Below are positions 1-9,660 of a stretch of 64,000 nt of DNA, in pieces. The notes beneath the pieces were generated by a model that ran no database searches, was not told the DNA's origin, and worked only from the letters and a program-made list of their open reading frames with translations. Within the stretch, counting starts at the first letter, position 1, and the number at the start of each line of letters is the position of its first letter. The position numbers were made by a program, and so were the translations under genes. This stretch comes from Pomphorhynchus laevis (lineage: Eukaryota > Acanthocephala > Palaeacanthocephala > Echinorhynchida > Pomphorhynchidae): NCBI GenBank assembly GCA_012934845.2, contig WNNJ02003012.1, positions 62,001 through 126,000 of the forward strand, given 5' to 3'.

Positions 1-635
1 GCCGTGCAGATGCGATGCTGTATGGTATAGATGATCGAATTGCTAAGTATCGGGCGATTCGTCTGATGATTTTCTCCCCTTCCATATTCCAGCCGCCGTA
101 ACACTCCAAGACTGCAGGTATGAAGTTATATCCCGCCTCAATCATTTTAGCACGGTACTTTCTATCTTTGACCGATGATGCGTACTGCGCAGCTGCGTAA
201 CCAGGCACATAAGCTGACTGGCGAAGAAAAGATTTCTGTAGTGGATGTGTTACCGCGAAGTCTATAGCATCTGAAGGATCCCCGTAGATCAGAATATCGG
301 CTGGCCGTTCTTGTAGATTTTGGACAAGGTTGCGAACCTCGCAACCCACATGCATTCCTGCTGATTGTGCCGCCTGGAGAACAACGTCACGAATTCCATT
401 ATGACGCATTCCTGGAAAACCACCGTAGTTGCAAGTTAGTGCATGGAAGCCCTCAGCATCTGCGTTTCGAAAACATCGACTACAACGGTAGTCACTTGGA
501 GCAATTTGCAGGCCTAACCACATTCTTATAAGAATTGTAAATTCTTGGTCGGTAAGAGCTAGGCCGAGACTTCGATTTGGGGCGCATTGTAACCATGCGT
601 TCGCATGTGGCTGTGATACCGCTATTAGAATAGTA
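1..635 (-). CDS. R2/NeSL-like LINE, C-terminal zinc finger and restriction-like endonuclease (partial)
   Basis: The minus strand is open without a stop from about 635 to the left edge, giving about 205 residues with no visible end. Reading inwards there is a GLALTDQEFTIL segment, a zinc finger of the form C-x2-C-x9-H-x3-C at about 434-491, then RPADIL (about 295-311), AIDFAVTHPLQ (about 240-268) and the tail FIPAVLECYGGW. A CCHC finger followed by an RPxD and a D-F/V motif is the arrangement of the restriction-like endonuclease at the C-terminus of site-specific LINEs such as R2, NeSL and Hero. The family name is inference. The reverse transcriptase itself lies upstream and is not recognisable here because the frame breaks in the duplicated palindromic stretch at 528-807. 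The lack of stops suggests recent insertion or a live copy. Alternative: an unrelated domesticated nuclease. Confidence 0.5.
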
Positions 636-807
636 GCGGTATATAAGAATTGTAAATTCTTACAATATAAGAATTGAAATTCTTTAATATATTGAAATTC
701 TTCAATATAAGAATTGTAAATTCTTGGTCGGTAAGAGCTAGGCCGAGACTTCGATTTGGAGCGCATTGTAACCATGCGTTCGCATGTGGCTGTGACACCG
801 ATATTAG
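528..807. repeat. 101-bp direct duplication separated by a chain of short palindromes
   Basis: Positions 528-628 and 707-807 are near-identical direct repeats with only a few substitutions. The spacer (about 629-706) is a string of small palindromes built on AGAATT-GTA-AATTCT and GAATTGAAATTC. Both repeat copies encode, on the minus strand, the segment just before the zinc finger of the LINE. The duplication therefore sits inside a coding region, and the outer copy is in a different frame. It could be replication slippage at the hairpins or a small palindromic element flanked by a long target duplication. Confidence 0.75.
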
Positions 808-1309
808 TCTGGCCATTGTCCGATCATCTCATGTGTCTAATCGGACAATAAATGTTAATCTGAGAAGATTTATTACCCATTGCTGGCTCTCGGCGTTTGG
901 GAAAAAAGAAAATTACAAATATACAAATCCAAATATTGGTTCTCTAGAATAAGATACCTGAGCCAAATTAAATAATGCAAATTAGAAAGTTATTACAACT
1001 TGTCAACTTGTGAGAGTGGCATTATAGAAATAAAGCTACAGTTGAAGACATGCAGAAGCGATGAACAATTTGTAGACAGTACCGACATATACATAATGCA
1101 GTGTGCTGGTGACAATTTACTTGGAATTTACAGAATTTATCATGTTGGCCATGTATACTTGCACGATTTAGAATCTCTTTGTCTGTGTCATTATACTTAA
1201 TTAACAGCTTTTGTAAATGGCGTTGAAAATTTTCTGTGCTTCCATTATTTCGCGTCATCATTAATTCCACTGACTAAGGTAAGGTATTGGTAAGAATTCC
1301 GATTATCAA
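808..1309. other. no clear gene
   Basis: AT-rich stretch. Short frames exist on both strands (1000-1200 plus, 1022-1270 minus) that contain several cysteines and histidines, but none matches a family I recognise. The plus frame could be a decayed LINE tail preceding the fragment at 1310, but I cannot support that. Confidence 0.3.
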
Positions 1310-1717
1310 TTGACTCACATTAACTCAATTGTGATTAACTCACATCTTGAGAATCAACTTTGCAAAATTCTTATAAAGATGCCTAAATCTAGAGAACTTC
1401 CAATGCTCTCTATTAATGACGCCTTAAATTACTTCAAGATAATGCTACAGCCTATTGTAGAATATGGTCTATCAGCGATATGGAATGATCTCAAAGAACG
1501 AAATTTCGCTCAGATAGACATGTGCCGATCGCGGTTCTTAAAGCGAATTTTAGGAGTATCTTCAAAAGTTTCATCAACGATCGTCGGAATTCTTACCAAT
1601 ACTTTACCTCTGTCAGTGGAATTAATAATCAACATTAATGCTATGAATATTGTCCAAGGCGACAAAGGTTATTTGCACAAAGCAATAAATGCTCTACTTC
1701 CAAGCCGAAATCAATAA
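1310..1717 (+). pseudogene. LINE reverse transcriptase C-terminal (thumb) fragment
   Basis: A 135-residue frame carries LQPIVEYGLSAIWNDL followed by RFLKRILGVS. That is the typical post-RT segment of APE-type LINEs (RTE, CR1 and Jockey groups share the pattern V-x-x-YG-x-x-x-W then FL-x-x-ILG). No catalytic RT motif is present, so this is a fragment of the C-terminal part only. The last 25 residues (KGYLHKAINALLPSRN) belong to a different module. That module recurs at about 61760-61815 and, more diverged, at 37995-38045, so the frame is a chance fusion of a LINE tail with a dispersed repeat. Function as a protein is unlikely. Confidence 0.5.
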
Positions 1718-1824
1718 GACAAATGAATTGTCGCGTTTTAGCTAAGCGATAAACGTAATGTTCTGCTCCTATAAATGGGCATAAGGAAATGAGATAAAAT
1801 GATAATAAACCGGACGCAGACTAT

Positions 1825-2990
1825 AAGTTGATGTCTAGGGTATGTGGCCTCACCAAAATTCACAAACCTGGCATTCCACTGAGGCTTATTGTGTCAATAA
1901 TAGGGGCCTTCAATAATTATGCTGGTAAGCATGTAGCTCGATTATTGAATGATAACGTTCTGAATATCAAATCCAAAGTGTTGAAGTCATCTAATGGTTA
2001 AATTTCTAAATAAAATTAATTTATCGCATAATTCTCAATTTACATGCTTTACTCTTGATTTGTCGTCCTTTTTTACGAATGTGTCAGTGACCGAAGCTAT
2101 CGATTCTGCAATAAAGAAGTTGAAAAACCAGTGGTCTAATTATGTCAATGCAAGTCTTATCAGATCCTTCTTTAATCTGGCAACAGTCACAAACCTTTAG
2201 TTCGATTGGGTTCTGTACAATCAGATATGGGGTGTTGCAATGAATTCCCCGTTAGGTTCGACATTGGCGGATATATTTATGTAATACTTCGAGTTAACTG
2301 CAATGACCGAGTATATTATAAAACAAATCTTCTGGCGTAGATACATAGATGATATTTTTGTCATTTGGCCAGAAGGTAAAGAGAGTACTTCCCGCGTTAT
2401 CGAGTTTCTAAATGCCAACCATCCTCGTATAAAATTAAATGTGACCTGGCCACAGGATAACTGTCTTAGTTTTTTAGACTTGTTAATCAATGTCTCGGAT
2501 TTCTCCAATGACGTGTTCCAATAAACTGCCTTGATTGTGTACTCTTTTATACAGGACAAACTGGTAGGTTTTTAAAAACAAGAGTAAAAGAGCATCGCTC
2601 AGCCCTACGCACTACTGCCCACTCAGCTGTGACTCTGCATGCCTTAAGTACAGGACACAACATTGATTTTGATAATGATAAAGTCATCTATTCTATCCAA
2701 ATTCGGACCTACCTATCATGCATCTTCGTTTTTCTTTTTATATCCATAACATTGATGATTATTCCAAACTGGAATCGAACATTTAATAAATTTTCTACCT
2801 CTTGCGGGGCGTCTTGCCATTTCGATTTTGATAACTTACAAGCTTATTACAACGAGCGCATTATCAAATTCAAGAAGTGGTTACAATCGATAATTAAGCG
2901 ACATCACTACCAGATGAAAACGAGCCTGATAATGGGTATGCAATCGGTACTGATAAGAACCACTTCGACAATAAAAAATGAACACGCTGC
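1825..2990 (+). pseudogene. Penelope-like element fragment P1 (RT plus GIY-YIG remnants)
   Basis: Plus-strand pieces in several frames give the Penelope-type landmarks in order: TKIHKPGIPLRLIV (about 1855-1895), the LDLSSFFTNV segment (about 2060), a GSTLADIFM-like segment around 2250, RRYIDDIFVIW with the YIDD catalytic box (about 2338-2368), and the GIY-YIG remnant YTGQTGRFLKTRVKEHR (about 2550-2600). Stops and frame changes separate the blocks, so it is dead. The 3' half (from about 2300) is repeated at 38335-39166 and 60165-60960. P1 is the longest of the three and keeps the N-terminal RT region that the others lack. The family assignment is firm; the subgroup (Penelope or Poseidon type, from the GQTGR motif) is inference. 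Confidence 0.75.
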
Positions 2991-3470
2991 CTTGTAAAAA
3001 TAGAAAAATGCACAAAAATATGGATGTGGTCAACGTTTCAGGATTTCACCTTGTTCATGAACGCTACAAAATTCACTAAGCAATAAAACAGCTTAAATTT
3101 CACGACACACATTGTAAACCACGAAGGAATTTTAAAGATTTTTGATTTTTTAATTAAAAATCTGAATATGTATTTAGCATACGGTCCGTCATGTGCTGTT
3201 TGATACCACGCCATGTGTTGCACTTCATTGCACCTGGGTTGCAGTAAACATTTTTGCATTTATGTAGCAATTTTGCATTCGCTTCACGTTTCTTATTCTT
3301 AAAACTCCTGACCAATATCAATTATACTTATTTGTCTTTTTAATATCTCGGAAAATAACTAACAATTTAGTATGGCGTCCTAATTTGCGAAATCTGTAGA
3401 AAATGAAATAGTTGTTCGTTAAATTAATGACCAACCAAATTCATACAGATGCCTAGCCGTCACATTCACC
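2991..3470. repeat. Penelope-flanking repeat, shared with 60966-61190 and part of 39170-39260
   Basis: No gene. The part near 3170-3400 (a segment with ATATCTCGGAAAATAACTAA) recurs after the Penelope fragment at 60966-61190. The part near 3020-3090 recurs at 39190-39265. It therefore travels with the P-type Penelope fragment as one repeat unit. Confidence 0.6.
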
Positions 3471-3504
3471 ACAAACGTTACTATGTTTTCCAATCTACTA
3501 TCAG

Positions 3505-4020
3505 ACGATGGCTGCCGGCTATCACATGACCGTCTAGGAGTGACGAGAGTTTGCAGACTGAAGAATATGCTCGATTCGAACACTTACTTAAAGATACGGA
3601 AAGAATTGCTATTCGCAATCTCGAACAATACCGATTCAAACGAAACTCTTATGACTACATAGAAAGAATTGATCCACTCAATCTCGGTCTCTTACAGTCA
3701 AGCATCCGAAAGTTTGATCCTCTGGTTGTTTATGATGGTCTGCATTGCAAATTGTTGGATTTAAGAGCTAACGCCACCAACAATTTAAGCTAGATGTCGG
3801 AAATGCATTTTCACAATGTCACAGAGGCAGCCGAAACGGCGTGTGATAGTTCATCTTACTGACGGTGGCTGCCGGCTATCACATGACCGTCTAGGAGTGA
3901 CAAGAGTTTGCATACTGAAGAATATGTTCAATTCGAACACTTACTTAAAGATACGGAAAGAATTGCTATTCGCAATCTCGAGCAATACCGATTCAAACGA
4001 AACTCTTATGACTATATATA
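3505..4020 (+). repeat. 155-bp direct repeat, two copies 356 bp apart
   Basis: 3505-3665 and 3861-4020 are near-identical, sharing GGCTGCCGGCTATCACATG through AAACTCTTATGACTA. The first copy is open as an 80-residue frame (3551-3793, ending NLGLLQSSIRKFDPLVVYDG...). I do not recognise this protein. It may be a fragment of the Penelope-type terminal repeat region, since the second copy runs straight into a hairpin of the kind found at those ends. Confidence 0.55.
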
Positions 4021-4024
4021 TAAT

Positions 4025-4059
4025 CTTCTTCAGTTACTGAAGAAGGCACCAGCCGAAAC
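4025..4059 (+). ncRNA. hammerhead-like core motif at a Penelope-type terminus
   Basis: At 4037-4059 the plus strand reads CTGAAGA, then AGGC-ACCA-GCC (a three-pair stem with a four-base loop), then GAAAC. CUGANGA...GAAA is the conserved core of hammerhead ribozymes, which are known in Penelope-like elements. Just upstream a 9-bp perfect palindrome (CTTCTTCAG-TTA-CTGAAGAAG, 4025-4045) overlaps it. There is one extra A before stem II and no convincing stem III, so self-cleavage is unproven. Confidence 0.3.
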
Positions 4060-4122
4060 TAGCTTTTTCTTTTAAAAATCATTCATTATCTCTGATGTTT
4101 AAATAATAAAATTGTTTTAATA

Positions 4123-4315
4123 CAGGGGTTCTCGTTTTTATAGACACCTTTTCTTATTTTTATAGACACCTTTTTGCATTTTTATAGACACCTTTTCTCA
4201 TTTTTATAGACACCTTTTCTCATTTTTATAGACACCTTTTCTCATTTTTATAGACACCTTTTTGCATTTTTATAGACACCTTTTCTCATTTTTATAGACA
4301 CCTTTTCTCAAAAAT
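4123..4315 (+). repeat. left terminal array of the Tc1-like element
   Basis: Eight copies of a unit of about 22 bp with core TATAGACACCTTTT follow the outer 12-bp terminus. Units differ mainly in the linker (CTCAT or TGCAT). Such repeated sites would be candidate transposase-binding sites; that role is inference. Confidence 0.9.
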
Positions 4316-4341
4316 AAGAAATATTTTTTAAGCCCTTAATT

Positions 4342-5412
4342 ATGTTTTCCGAAGACGAACAAAGAACAAATGTCAATGAAGAAGGTGAAAGAACTACGTA
4401 CATACGCAAGACACGTCAGATGATTACGAAGACAATGGTTGAATATTTTAAAGGATTGCTAAGTGGCGAGTTTAAAATGAAACAACTACCTGACTTGCTT
4501 AACTTATCTAAGAGCACAGTACATAGAATGTACAAAAGATATCTTACAGGTGAATTTAACGATCTCTCCACATTTAAATCATCAGCAGAAAAGAAAATTA
4601 TGGCTATAAAGGATTATTCTTTCGAAAAGAATATAATAGCACTAGAGATCGCTTCCAATCCTGTAATAACTCTTGCGTCTATAAAAGATAAGCTTGATAC
4701 TTACAACCCTACTGTATCTTATTCCGTATCAACAGTTTCCAGAATAATTAAAGATAAAATGAATTACACCAGGAAAACACTTACATTGGTACCAATCAAT
4801 AGAAACAGCAACGAAAATAAAGTTGTAAGGGCTCTTTATGCTACACAACTACAGATTATCAATGACGAACAACTGATTTTCCTCGACGAATCGGGATTTA
4901 ATCTCCACATGCACCAAAACTTAGGATACTCTCCAAGGAATACTAAGAGTTATATCAGCGTTCCCAATTCAAAAGGTGTAAACGTTTCACTTTTATGTGC
5001 AATAACTACAGGAGGTGTCCTTGCATATGAATTGAAAGTAGGAAGTTTCAAATCTTCAGATTTATTATCCTTTATAAATAACAAGCTTCCATCTTTAGAT
5101 CCCCTTCAAAGAAAGTTTATTGTTATGGATAATGCTTTCATACATAAGACAGCAGAAGTTAGTGAAGCATTTGCCAGAAAAAATTATATACTAAAATTTT
5201 TGCCTCCGTATTCTCCTCAGTTGAATCCAATAGAAGAATTTTTTTCATGCTTGAAGGCACATGTAAAGAGAAAAGAAAGGTCTACAACGGTTTCTGGGCT
5301 TATAGTCACTGTTGAAGAGACTTTACAAGAAGTTGATTTCATAACTGTTGGTTATTTCCGTGATATGAGAAGATGGATTGTTAAAGCATTGGCAAAGGTA
5401 GACTTTATCTGA
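4342..5412 (+). CDS. Tc1/mariner-like DDE transposase (DD34E)
   Basis: A 356-residue single-exon protein, the usual length for the IS630/Tc1/mariner superfamily. The N-terminus has a helix-turn-helix (FKMKQLPDLLNLSKSTVHRM, about residues 49-68) that should bind the terminal repeats. The catalytic core shows FLDESGFNLH (first D), IVMDNAFIHK (second D) and PPYSPQLNPIEEF (third acid). There are 34 residues between the second D and the E, which is Tc1-type spacing. The start at 4342 is the first ATG after the left array. A polyadenylation signal AATAAA lies at 5415-5420, three bases after the stop, which makes the unit very compact. No stop or frameshift is seen. I cannot place it in a named subfamily; a Gambol-like or microsporidian-like lineage is possible. 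Confidence 0.92.
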   Translation: MFSEDEQRTNVNEEGERTTYIRKTRQMITKTMVEYFKGLLSGEFKMKQLPDLLNLSKSTVHRMYKRYLTGEFNDLSTFKSSAEKKIMAIKDYSFEKNIIALEIASNPVITLASIKDKLDTYNPTVSYSVSTVSRIIKDKMNYTRKTLTLVPINRNSNENKVVRALYATQLQIINDEQLIFLDESGFNLHMHQNLGYSPRNTKSYISVPNSKGVNVSLLCAITTGGVLAYELKVGSFKSSDLLSFINNKLPSLDPLQRKFIVMDNAFIHKTAEVSEAFARKNYILKFLPPYSPQLNPIEEFFSCLKAHVKRKERSTTVSGLIVTVEETLQEVDFITVGYFRDMRRWIVKALAKVDFI

Positions 5413-5468
5413 TCAATAAATATGTTTTATTTTTATTTATATTATGAAATTTGGCCTGTTTTTTACAA

Positions 5469-5650
5469 AAGGTGTCTATAAAAATGCAAAAAGGTGTCTA
5501 TAAAAATGAGAAAAGGTGACTATAAAAATGAGAAAAGGTGTCTATAAAAATGCAAAAAGGTGTCTATAAAAATGAGAAAAGGTGTCTATAAAAATGCAAA
5601 AAGGTGTCTATAAAAATGAGAAAAGGTGTCTATAAAAATGAGAACCCCTG
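5469..5650 (-). repeat. right terminal array of the Tc1-like element
   Basis: Eight inverted copies of the same 22-bp unit (AAAAGGTGTCTATA core), one with a single substitution, end at the outer CCCCTG. The count matches the left array, so the two ends are symmetric. Confidence 0.9.
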
Positions 5651-5677
5651 TAATTATATATATATCAATTCCAAATT

Positions 5678-5775
5678 TTTCAATAAACTGGTGGTTAAAA
5701 GATGACAACAATTTACAACGTTATTTTACTAGTTTCGCGTTTCACAAGCTTTTTCAAAAAATTCTATGTCACAAA
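5678..5775 (-). repeat. Penelope pseudo-LTR-like repeat, downstream copy
   Basis: Matches 8268-8375 with moderate divergence: AACTGGTGGTT, then ACTAGTTTCGC and CAAGCTTTTTCAAA are shared in the same order and orientation. Direct repeats of this kind flank Penelope-like elements when copies lie head to tail. Confidence 0.6.
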
Positions 5776-5822
5776 TCTACAATTACATAGCTTCGTATGT
5801 GCTACAAAATCCGCGTAAGAAA

Positions 5823-8257
5823 TCAGTCATTTTCTGACCATTCAAAAATTGTGCCGCTATTTAAACCAAATGATTTGTAAGTTCTTAATTGACTATGCCA
5901 CCTCGATTCTTTCATTAACCGTTCTTTAATTAGTGGTATATTATTTTCAACTACTATGTATTCCATCATTAATTCATCTCCGTTGTGTTGCTTCACTATA
6001 TATGTGACAATTCCATCTGTATTATAGTTTTTATTATTTTCTGGAGTGTTGCTTTTAGAATTAAGTAATGATTTGATGTCTGCCCTTCTTTAGTTTAGCC
6101 TTTCACTAAGGGATCTCTTTGACTCTCCTATATATTGCAGGTTACATTCTTTACACCTGCCTACATATATAATGTTTTTAGTCGTGCAACAGTTATTTCC
6201 TTTAATAGGATATGTTAGATTTGTAGATGAACTTAATATTGTATCTAATTTGACGATACATTCGCAGGTTTTGCATCTTGGTCGTTTACAGCTCTTGCAG
6301 TCACCTGGTTCACGCGAATAATTATTTATTATGTTTGAATCAAATTTTGATTTAACTAAATGCGTAGAAATCTTATTTGTAGATTGGAAGCAAATACAAG
6401 GTTTAATGCCTTTGATGTTATATCTAGTGCAGATAAGTTTATATGCCTTTTTGATATCTCTATTTATGGTCTTTATTCCATTATGATAAGGTTGTGTTAA
6501 ATATACCTTTTCGGTTGTAGATGCCATCTGTATCCATTGTTCCCTTGGTCGTCGTCTTATCTTGGAAAACTCTCTGTATATAGATCTGTTAGTATATCCT
6601 CTAGATATCAGTATATTTTCAATGATAAAAATGTTGTTCTCAAACTGGTAGTCGTCGGACCAGATTCTCCTCATTCGTAAAGCTTCATTAAATATGACCG
6701 CTCTCTTTACTGTGCTACTTTGGTCGCTGTTTGCATGTAAATATAACGGATTGTCTTCAGGCTTTCGATAAGCAGTGGTTTTGTAGATTCCGTTCCTTTT
6801 ATAAACAGTTGTATCCAAAAAGTTTACACTCTCACCGTAATTGAAGGTAAATTCCAAGACGTTAAATTCATTAAGCCTCTTGAAGAATTCGAGTAGAGTA
6901 GATTCTTCATGTGTCCAGACCATAAAAACGTCATCTATGTACAACCACCAAATAACAGGTTTGTACGATTGTGAGTCCATGAACTTCTGTTCGTAATCGG
7001 CAATGAATATGTTTGCGTATGTTAGTGCACAAGGCGTGCCCATGGCAGTTCCATTGTTCTGGATAAGCTTATCACCATCCCAGTCAAAGATATTGTTTTC
7101 AAGAATGATTTTTAAAAAGTCTGTTACAAAGTTTACTCTAGTATTCTCCCAATTAATGTTTTCTAGGAAATTCTTGACGGATGAAATGCCTTGTTCATGG
7201 GGGATACTTGTGTACAAATACTTGACATCTATGGTTGCTAATATTGCGTTAGGAGATAGTGAGTCTTTAATTACTTCAAATTTGTTCAAAAAGTCTAGGG
7301 TACCTTTAAGATAAGATATAATAAAGCTGTTGAGTAAGATTGCTTGTTGCCTGATGATCAGGACGAAGTGTCATGTATTTATTCCACAACTGACTGACGG
7401 ATATTTTCTCTGCCATTTCGCGAGTACTAACATCACTAATATTTGAAAACATCTGCTTAATTACTGTTCTGAGGCTATTAGCGACATCTAGATCCAAAAC
7501 GTTATAAACGGATCTAATGCTAGATCCAAAACGATATAAACGGATCTAATGCTAGATCCAAAACGTTATCTTCTTCTTTAGATAATAAATTATCATTGTC
7601 AATTGAATTTTCTGGCTCTGACTCTTTACTGCCGCAATAATGTGCTAATGATTTGTAATTATTCAAATTCGATGATTCTATTATTTTGTCATTTAAAATA
7701 TGTGTTGTTGCCCGTTCTCTGTCATAGAGGGTTGATTGTTCAGATTCTGTATTTGATATTTGATTTACTTTAATGCTGCAATTAACTACCTTTGCTTGTT
7801 GAGAAAAATTTGGTCTACGCCAGAGTCGATTAACATGACATCTATAGCAACTAAGCTCCACAGGATATACTCTACGTTTAGTAAGGCAACTAGATTTGTT
7901 GGCTAATGCACGGATGAATTTCTAGTAAGTAGGAACATCAAATGACGATATCGTGGTATTATACACATGACCATGAAAAGTTCTTAATACTCCAGCAAGA
8001 TCTAGACTGGCTTTTCTCAGAATGCCATTCCATCTACTTACAATTTTATCACGGAACTGAGGATTTACACTGCTCAAATTCACACATAAAGGCTTTCTAA
8101 GGCATAATCCTTTAGGAACAACTCTCTGATAAACACAAAAAGATGCGAATTGATAATGTGCATAACTACGCGCTTTCAACCTTCCTGACAGGATGTCTTG
8201 TGACATACGATTAGCTAGAGTAGGTGGTGTGTCAAACTGTATTCCAGGATCAATCAT
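5823..8257 (-). pseudogene. Penelope-like element A: N-terminal region, RT, C-rich linker, GIY-YIG nuclease
   Basis: Read on the minus strand, an N-terminal region (about 8257-7520) carries VYQRVVPKGLCL and KIVSRWNGILRKA, a pattern seen before the RT in Penelope proteins. The RT core is in a 399-residue frame (7289-6090) with DVKYLYTSIPHEQG, GTAMGTPCALTYANIF and the catalytic YIDD box (about 6915-6950). A cysteine-rich linker (CKSCKRPRCKTC, about 6265-6300) follows, then a GIY-YIG endonuclease (NIIYVGRCKECNLQYIGESK, about 6100-6175) that continues to GTIFEWSEND with its stop at 5823-5825. A TAG interrupts the N-terminal part at 7922 and another stop lies just after 6090; frame changes occur around 7500 and 7300. 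So it is nearly full length but dead. Penelope elements copy themselves by target-primed reverse transcription. Confidence 0.82.
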
Positions 8258-8267
8258 GATACTATAA

Positions 8268-8375
8268 TATATTTGGTAAAATGAATAACTGGTGGTTGAA
8301 AGAGAAAAAATACAATTTATTTCTTACTAGTTTCGCTTTTTCCAAAGCTTTATCAAACAACAAATTATCCACATC
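8268..8375 (-). repeat. Penelope pseudo-LTR-like repeat, upstream copy
   Basis: Partner of 5678-5775. It lies between the start of element A and the end of element B, where the pseudo-LTR of a tandem Penelope arrangement is expected. Confidence 0.6.
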
Positions 8376-8441
8376 ACAAACTCAGCATCACTCATATATG
8401 AAAAATCAGAAAGAATCATATGCCTTCACATTTGCACACAA

Positions 8442-8989
8442 TTATCCATTATCATGCCATTCATAGATGGTTCCCTTATTCAGACCGAATCCTGGGAATG
8501 TTTTTAGTTGCCCTTGCCATATTTTCTCACTCTTTAATCGTTCTGCATTGGACCTAAAATTACTTCCAAGAACTGTATATGTAACAGTGTTATCATTTCC
8601 ATCATGTTTATCTGTTATGTGAGTTACTAAGCCATCTGAGTTGAAATTTGAATTTACGTTTTCTTCCGTTTTACCTTTCTTCGTTAATCTTGATTTTATA
8701 TCTGCACGTCTGTTTGTTACTCGTTGACTCAAACACCGTGTGCTCTCGCCAACGTATTGTAAATGACATTCATTACAATGCCATGCATATACAATGTTTG
8801 GTGCTGCACAGTTATTTACACTGCTTAGGGGATATTGAATTTGAGTAGTGGCTGATATCACCGAATTTGTTGAGTCAATGCTTCTGCCATTTTACATCTT
8901 GGACGTTTGCATTTGGAACATGTTGTATCTACTTTCTCTTTCACTTCAGGATCAGCAAGCTTGACGCAGTTGCGCTGCTCACTGCTTCT
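8442..8989 (-). pseudogene. Penelope-like element B: C-rich linker and GIY-YIG nuclease only
   Basis: On the minus strand, a CSKCKRPRCK linker (about 8890-8925) is followed by a GIY-YIG endonuclease frame (8861-8442). That frame has NIVYAWHCNECHLQYVGEST, then NRRADIKSRLTKKGK and the ending GTIYEWHDNG with a proper stop. It is clearly a relative of element A: the same linker and the same C-terminal GTI-EW ending, but diverged at many positions. The RT is missing; upstream (minus sense) the sequence turns into a different module at about 8985. This is a 5'-truncated neighbour lying head to tail with A. Confidence 0.8.
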
Positions 8990-9150
8990 AGATGGGACTA
9001 AACTAAAAATGTTGCTATCTTCCTTCCTGTTTATATCGCAATGCTTGCACGAATGTTGGGAGCGTATTTCAGAGTATTTATAGTCTCCGAAATGATCCCG
9101 TGAGAACGTGTGTGAAGTAAGCTGTGCTCCCGTGCAAGACAAAATAAGAA
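8985..9150 (-). promoter_or_regulatory. TATA-containing hairpin module, copy 1 (minus strand)
   Basis: Read on the minus strand: CTTGCACGGGAGCACAGC, then ACTATAAATAC, then GCTC...GTGCAAG, then AACAGGAAGGAAGATAGC. The outer CTTGCAC...GTGCAAG and GAGC...GCTC pair as an imperfect stem around a TATA-like box. The same architecture recurs at 36885-37020 and 58735-58870 with different loop sequence. It looks like a promoter/leader of a mobile element; ownership is unknown. Confidence 0.55.
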
Positions 9151-9189
9151 CACAGTTGGTCGAAATATGAAAATATCTAGCTGTCAAAA

Positions 9190-9430
9190 GTAAGATAATT
9201 CAGACGTTAAATCTGAGATCATCTATAACCGTCAAATATTCTGGATAGAAAAGCTTGGGTTTAAGTTATGCCAATCTGACTAGTTTTGATAGTGCCAATA
9301 TAACTGTAATTTATACAAGAAAAAAATTAATATAAAGGAGTAAGCGCTCCTTGTATTTGATTAAGAACTACTAACGTCTTGTAAGAAAGAAGATAGTAGC
9401 TAACTATTGTATGGAAATACAAGTAGTTAC
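9190..9430. other. no gene seen
   Basis: AT-rich filler between the hairpin module and a gag-like remnant. No repeat of other parts of the window was recognised. Confidence 0.4.
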
Positions 9431-9434
9431 TGAA

Positions 9435-9660
9435 TATGTTGTGTCAATGCTTGAGTGCAAGCATTGTGAGAAAAACAGGAAGGAAGACAGCAACATTTTT
9501 TGAGAATTAACAGTGTTCACTCCACCATATGCACCCGGATTAAGAATTTTTTCAGCAAACGATGAATAACATTCATAGACTAGAAAGAAATGTCCATGAT
9601 CTACAGAATAACAAATAACCTAGTCATGATGTTACAATGGCTCCTGTTTTAGGAAACGAT
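9435..9660 (+). pseudogene. remnant of the gag-like coiled-coil gene (fossil)
   Basis: Starts with GTGCAAGCATTGTG and ACAGGAAGGAAGACAGC (the 3' side of the hairpin module). It then encodes a short stretch with IHRLERNVHDLQ and, further on, VTMAP. The same words appear at 48870-49103 (ARLERHVHDLQ, VTMAP). It is a diverged, broken fragment of that gene family and its leader. The protein family is not recognised. Confidence 0.5.

Larger units (their letters stand above)
4123..5650 (+). mobile_element. Tc1/mariner-type DNA transposon with array terminal repeats, intact
   Basis: A 1528-bp element begins CAGGGGTTCTCG and ends CGAGAACCCCTG-like in inverted orientation. It is flanked by TA target duplications at 4121-4122 and 5651-5652. 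The terminal inverted repeats are long arrays: eight tandem units of about 22 bp at the left (4123-4315) and eight at the right (5469-5650), built around TATAGACACCTTTT. One uninterrupted transposase lies between. With TA duplications, matching ends and an open frame it may still be mobile. It sits beside a Penelope terminus, so it is younger than that element. Confidence 0.93.

Noticed and set aside
162-344. Minus-strand 60-residue frame in the left-edge LINE
   Set aside because: It is a shadow of the much longer open frame carrying the zinc finger and endonuclease motifs.
4123-4315. 22-bp tandem array looking like a minisatellite
   Set aside because: The mirrored array at the other end, the TA duplications and the enclosed transposase show it is a transposon terminus.
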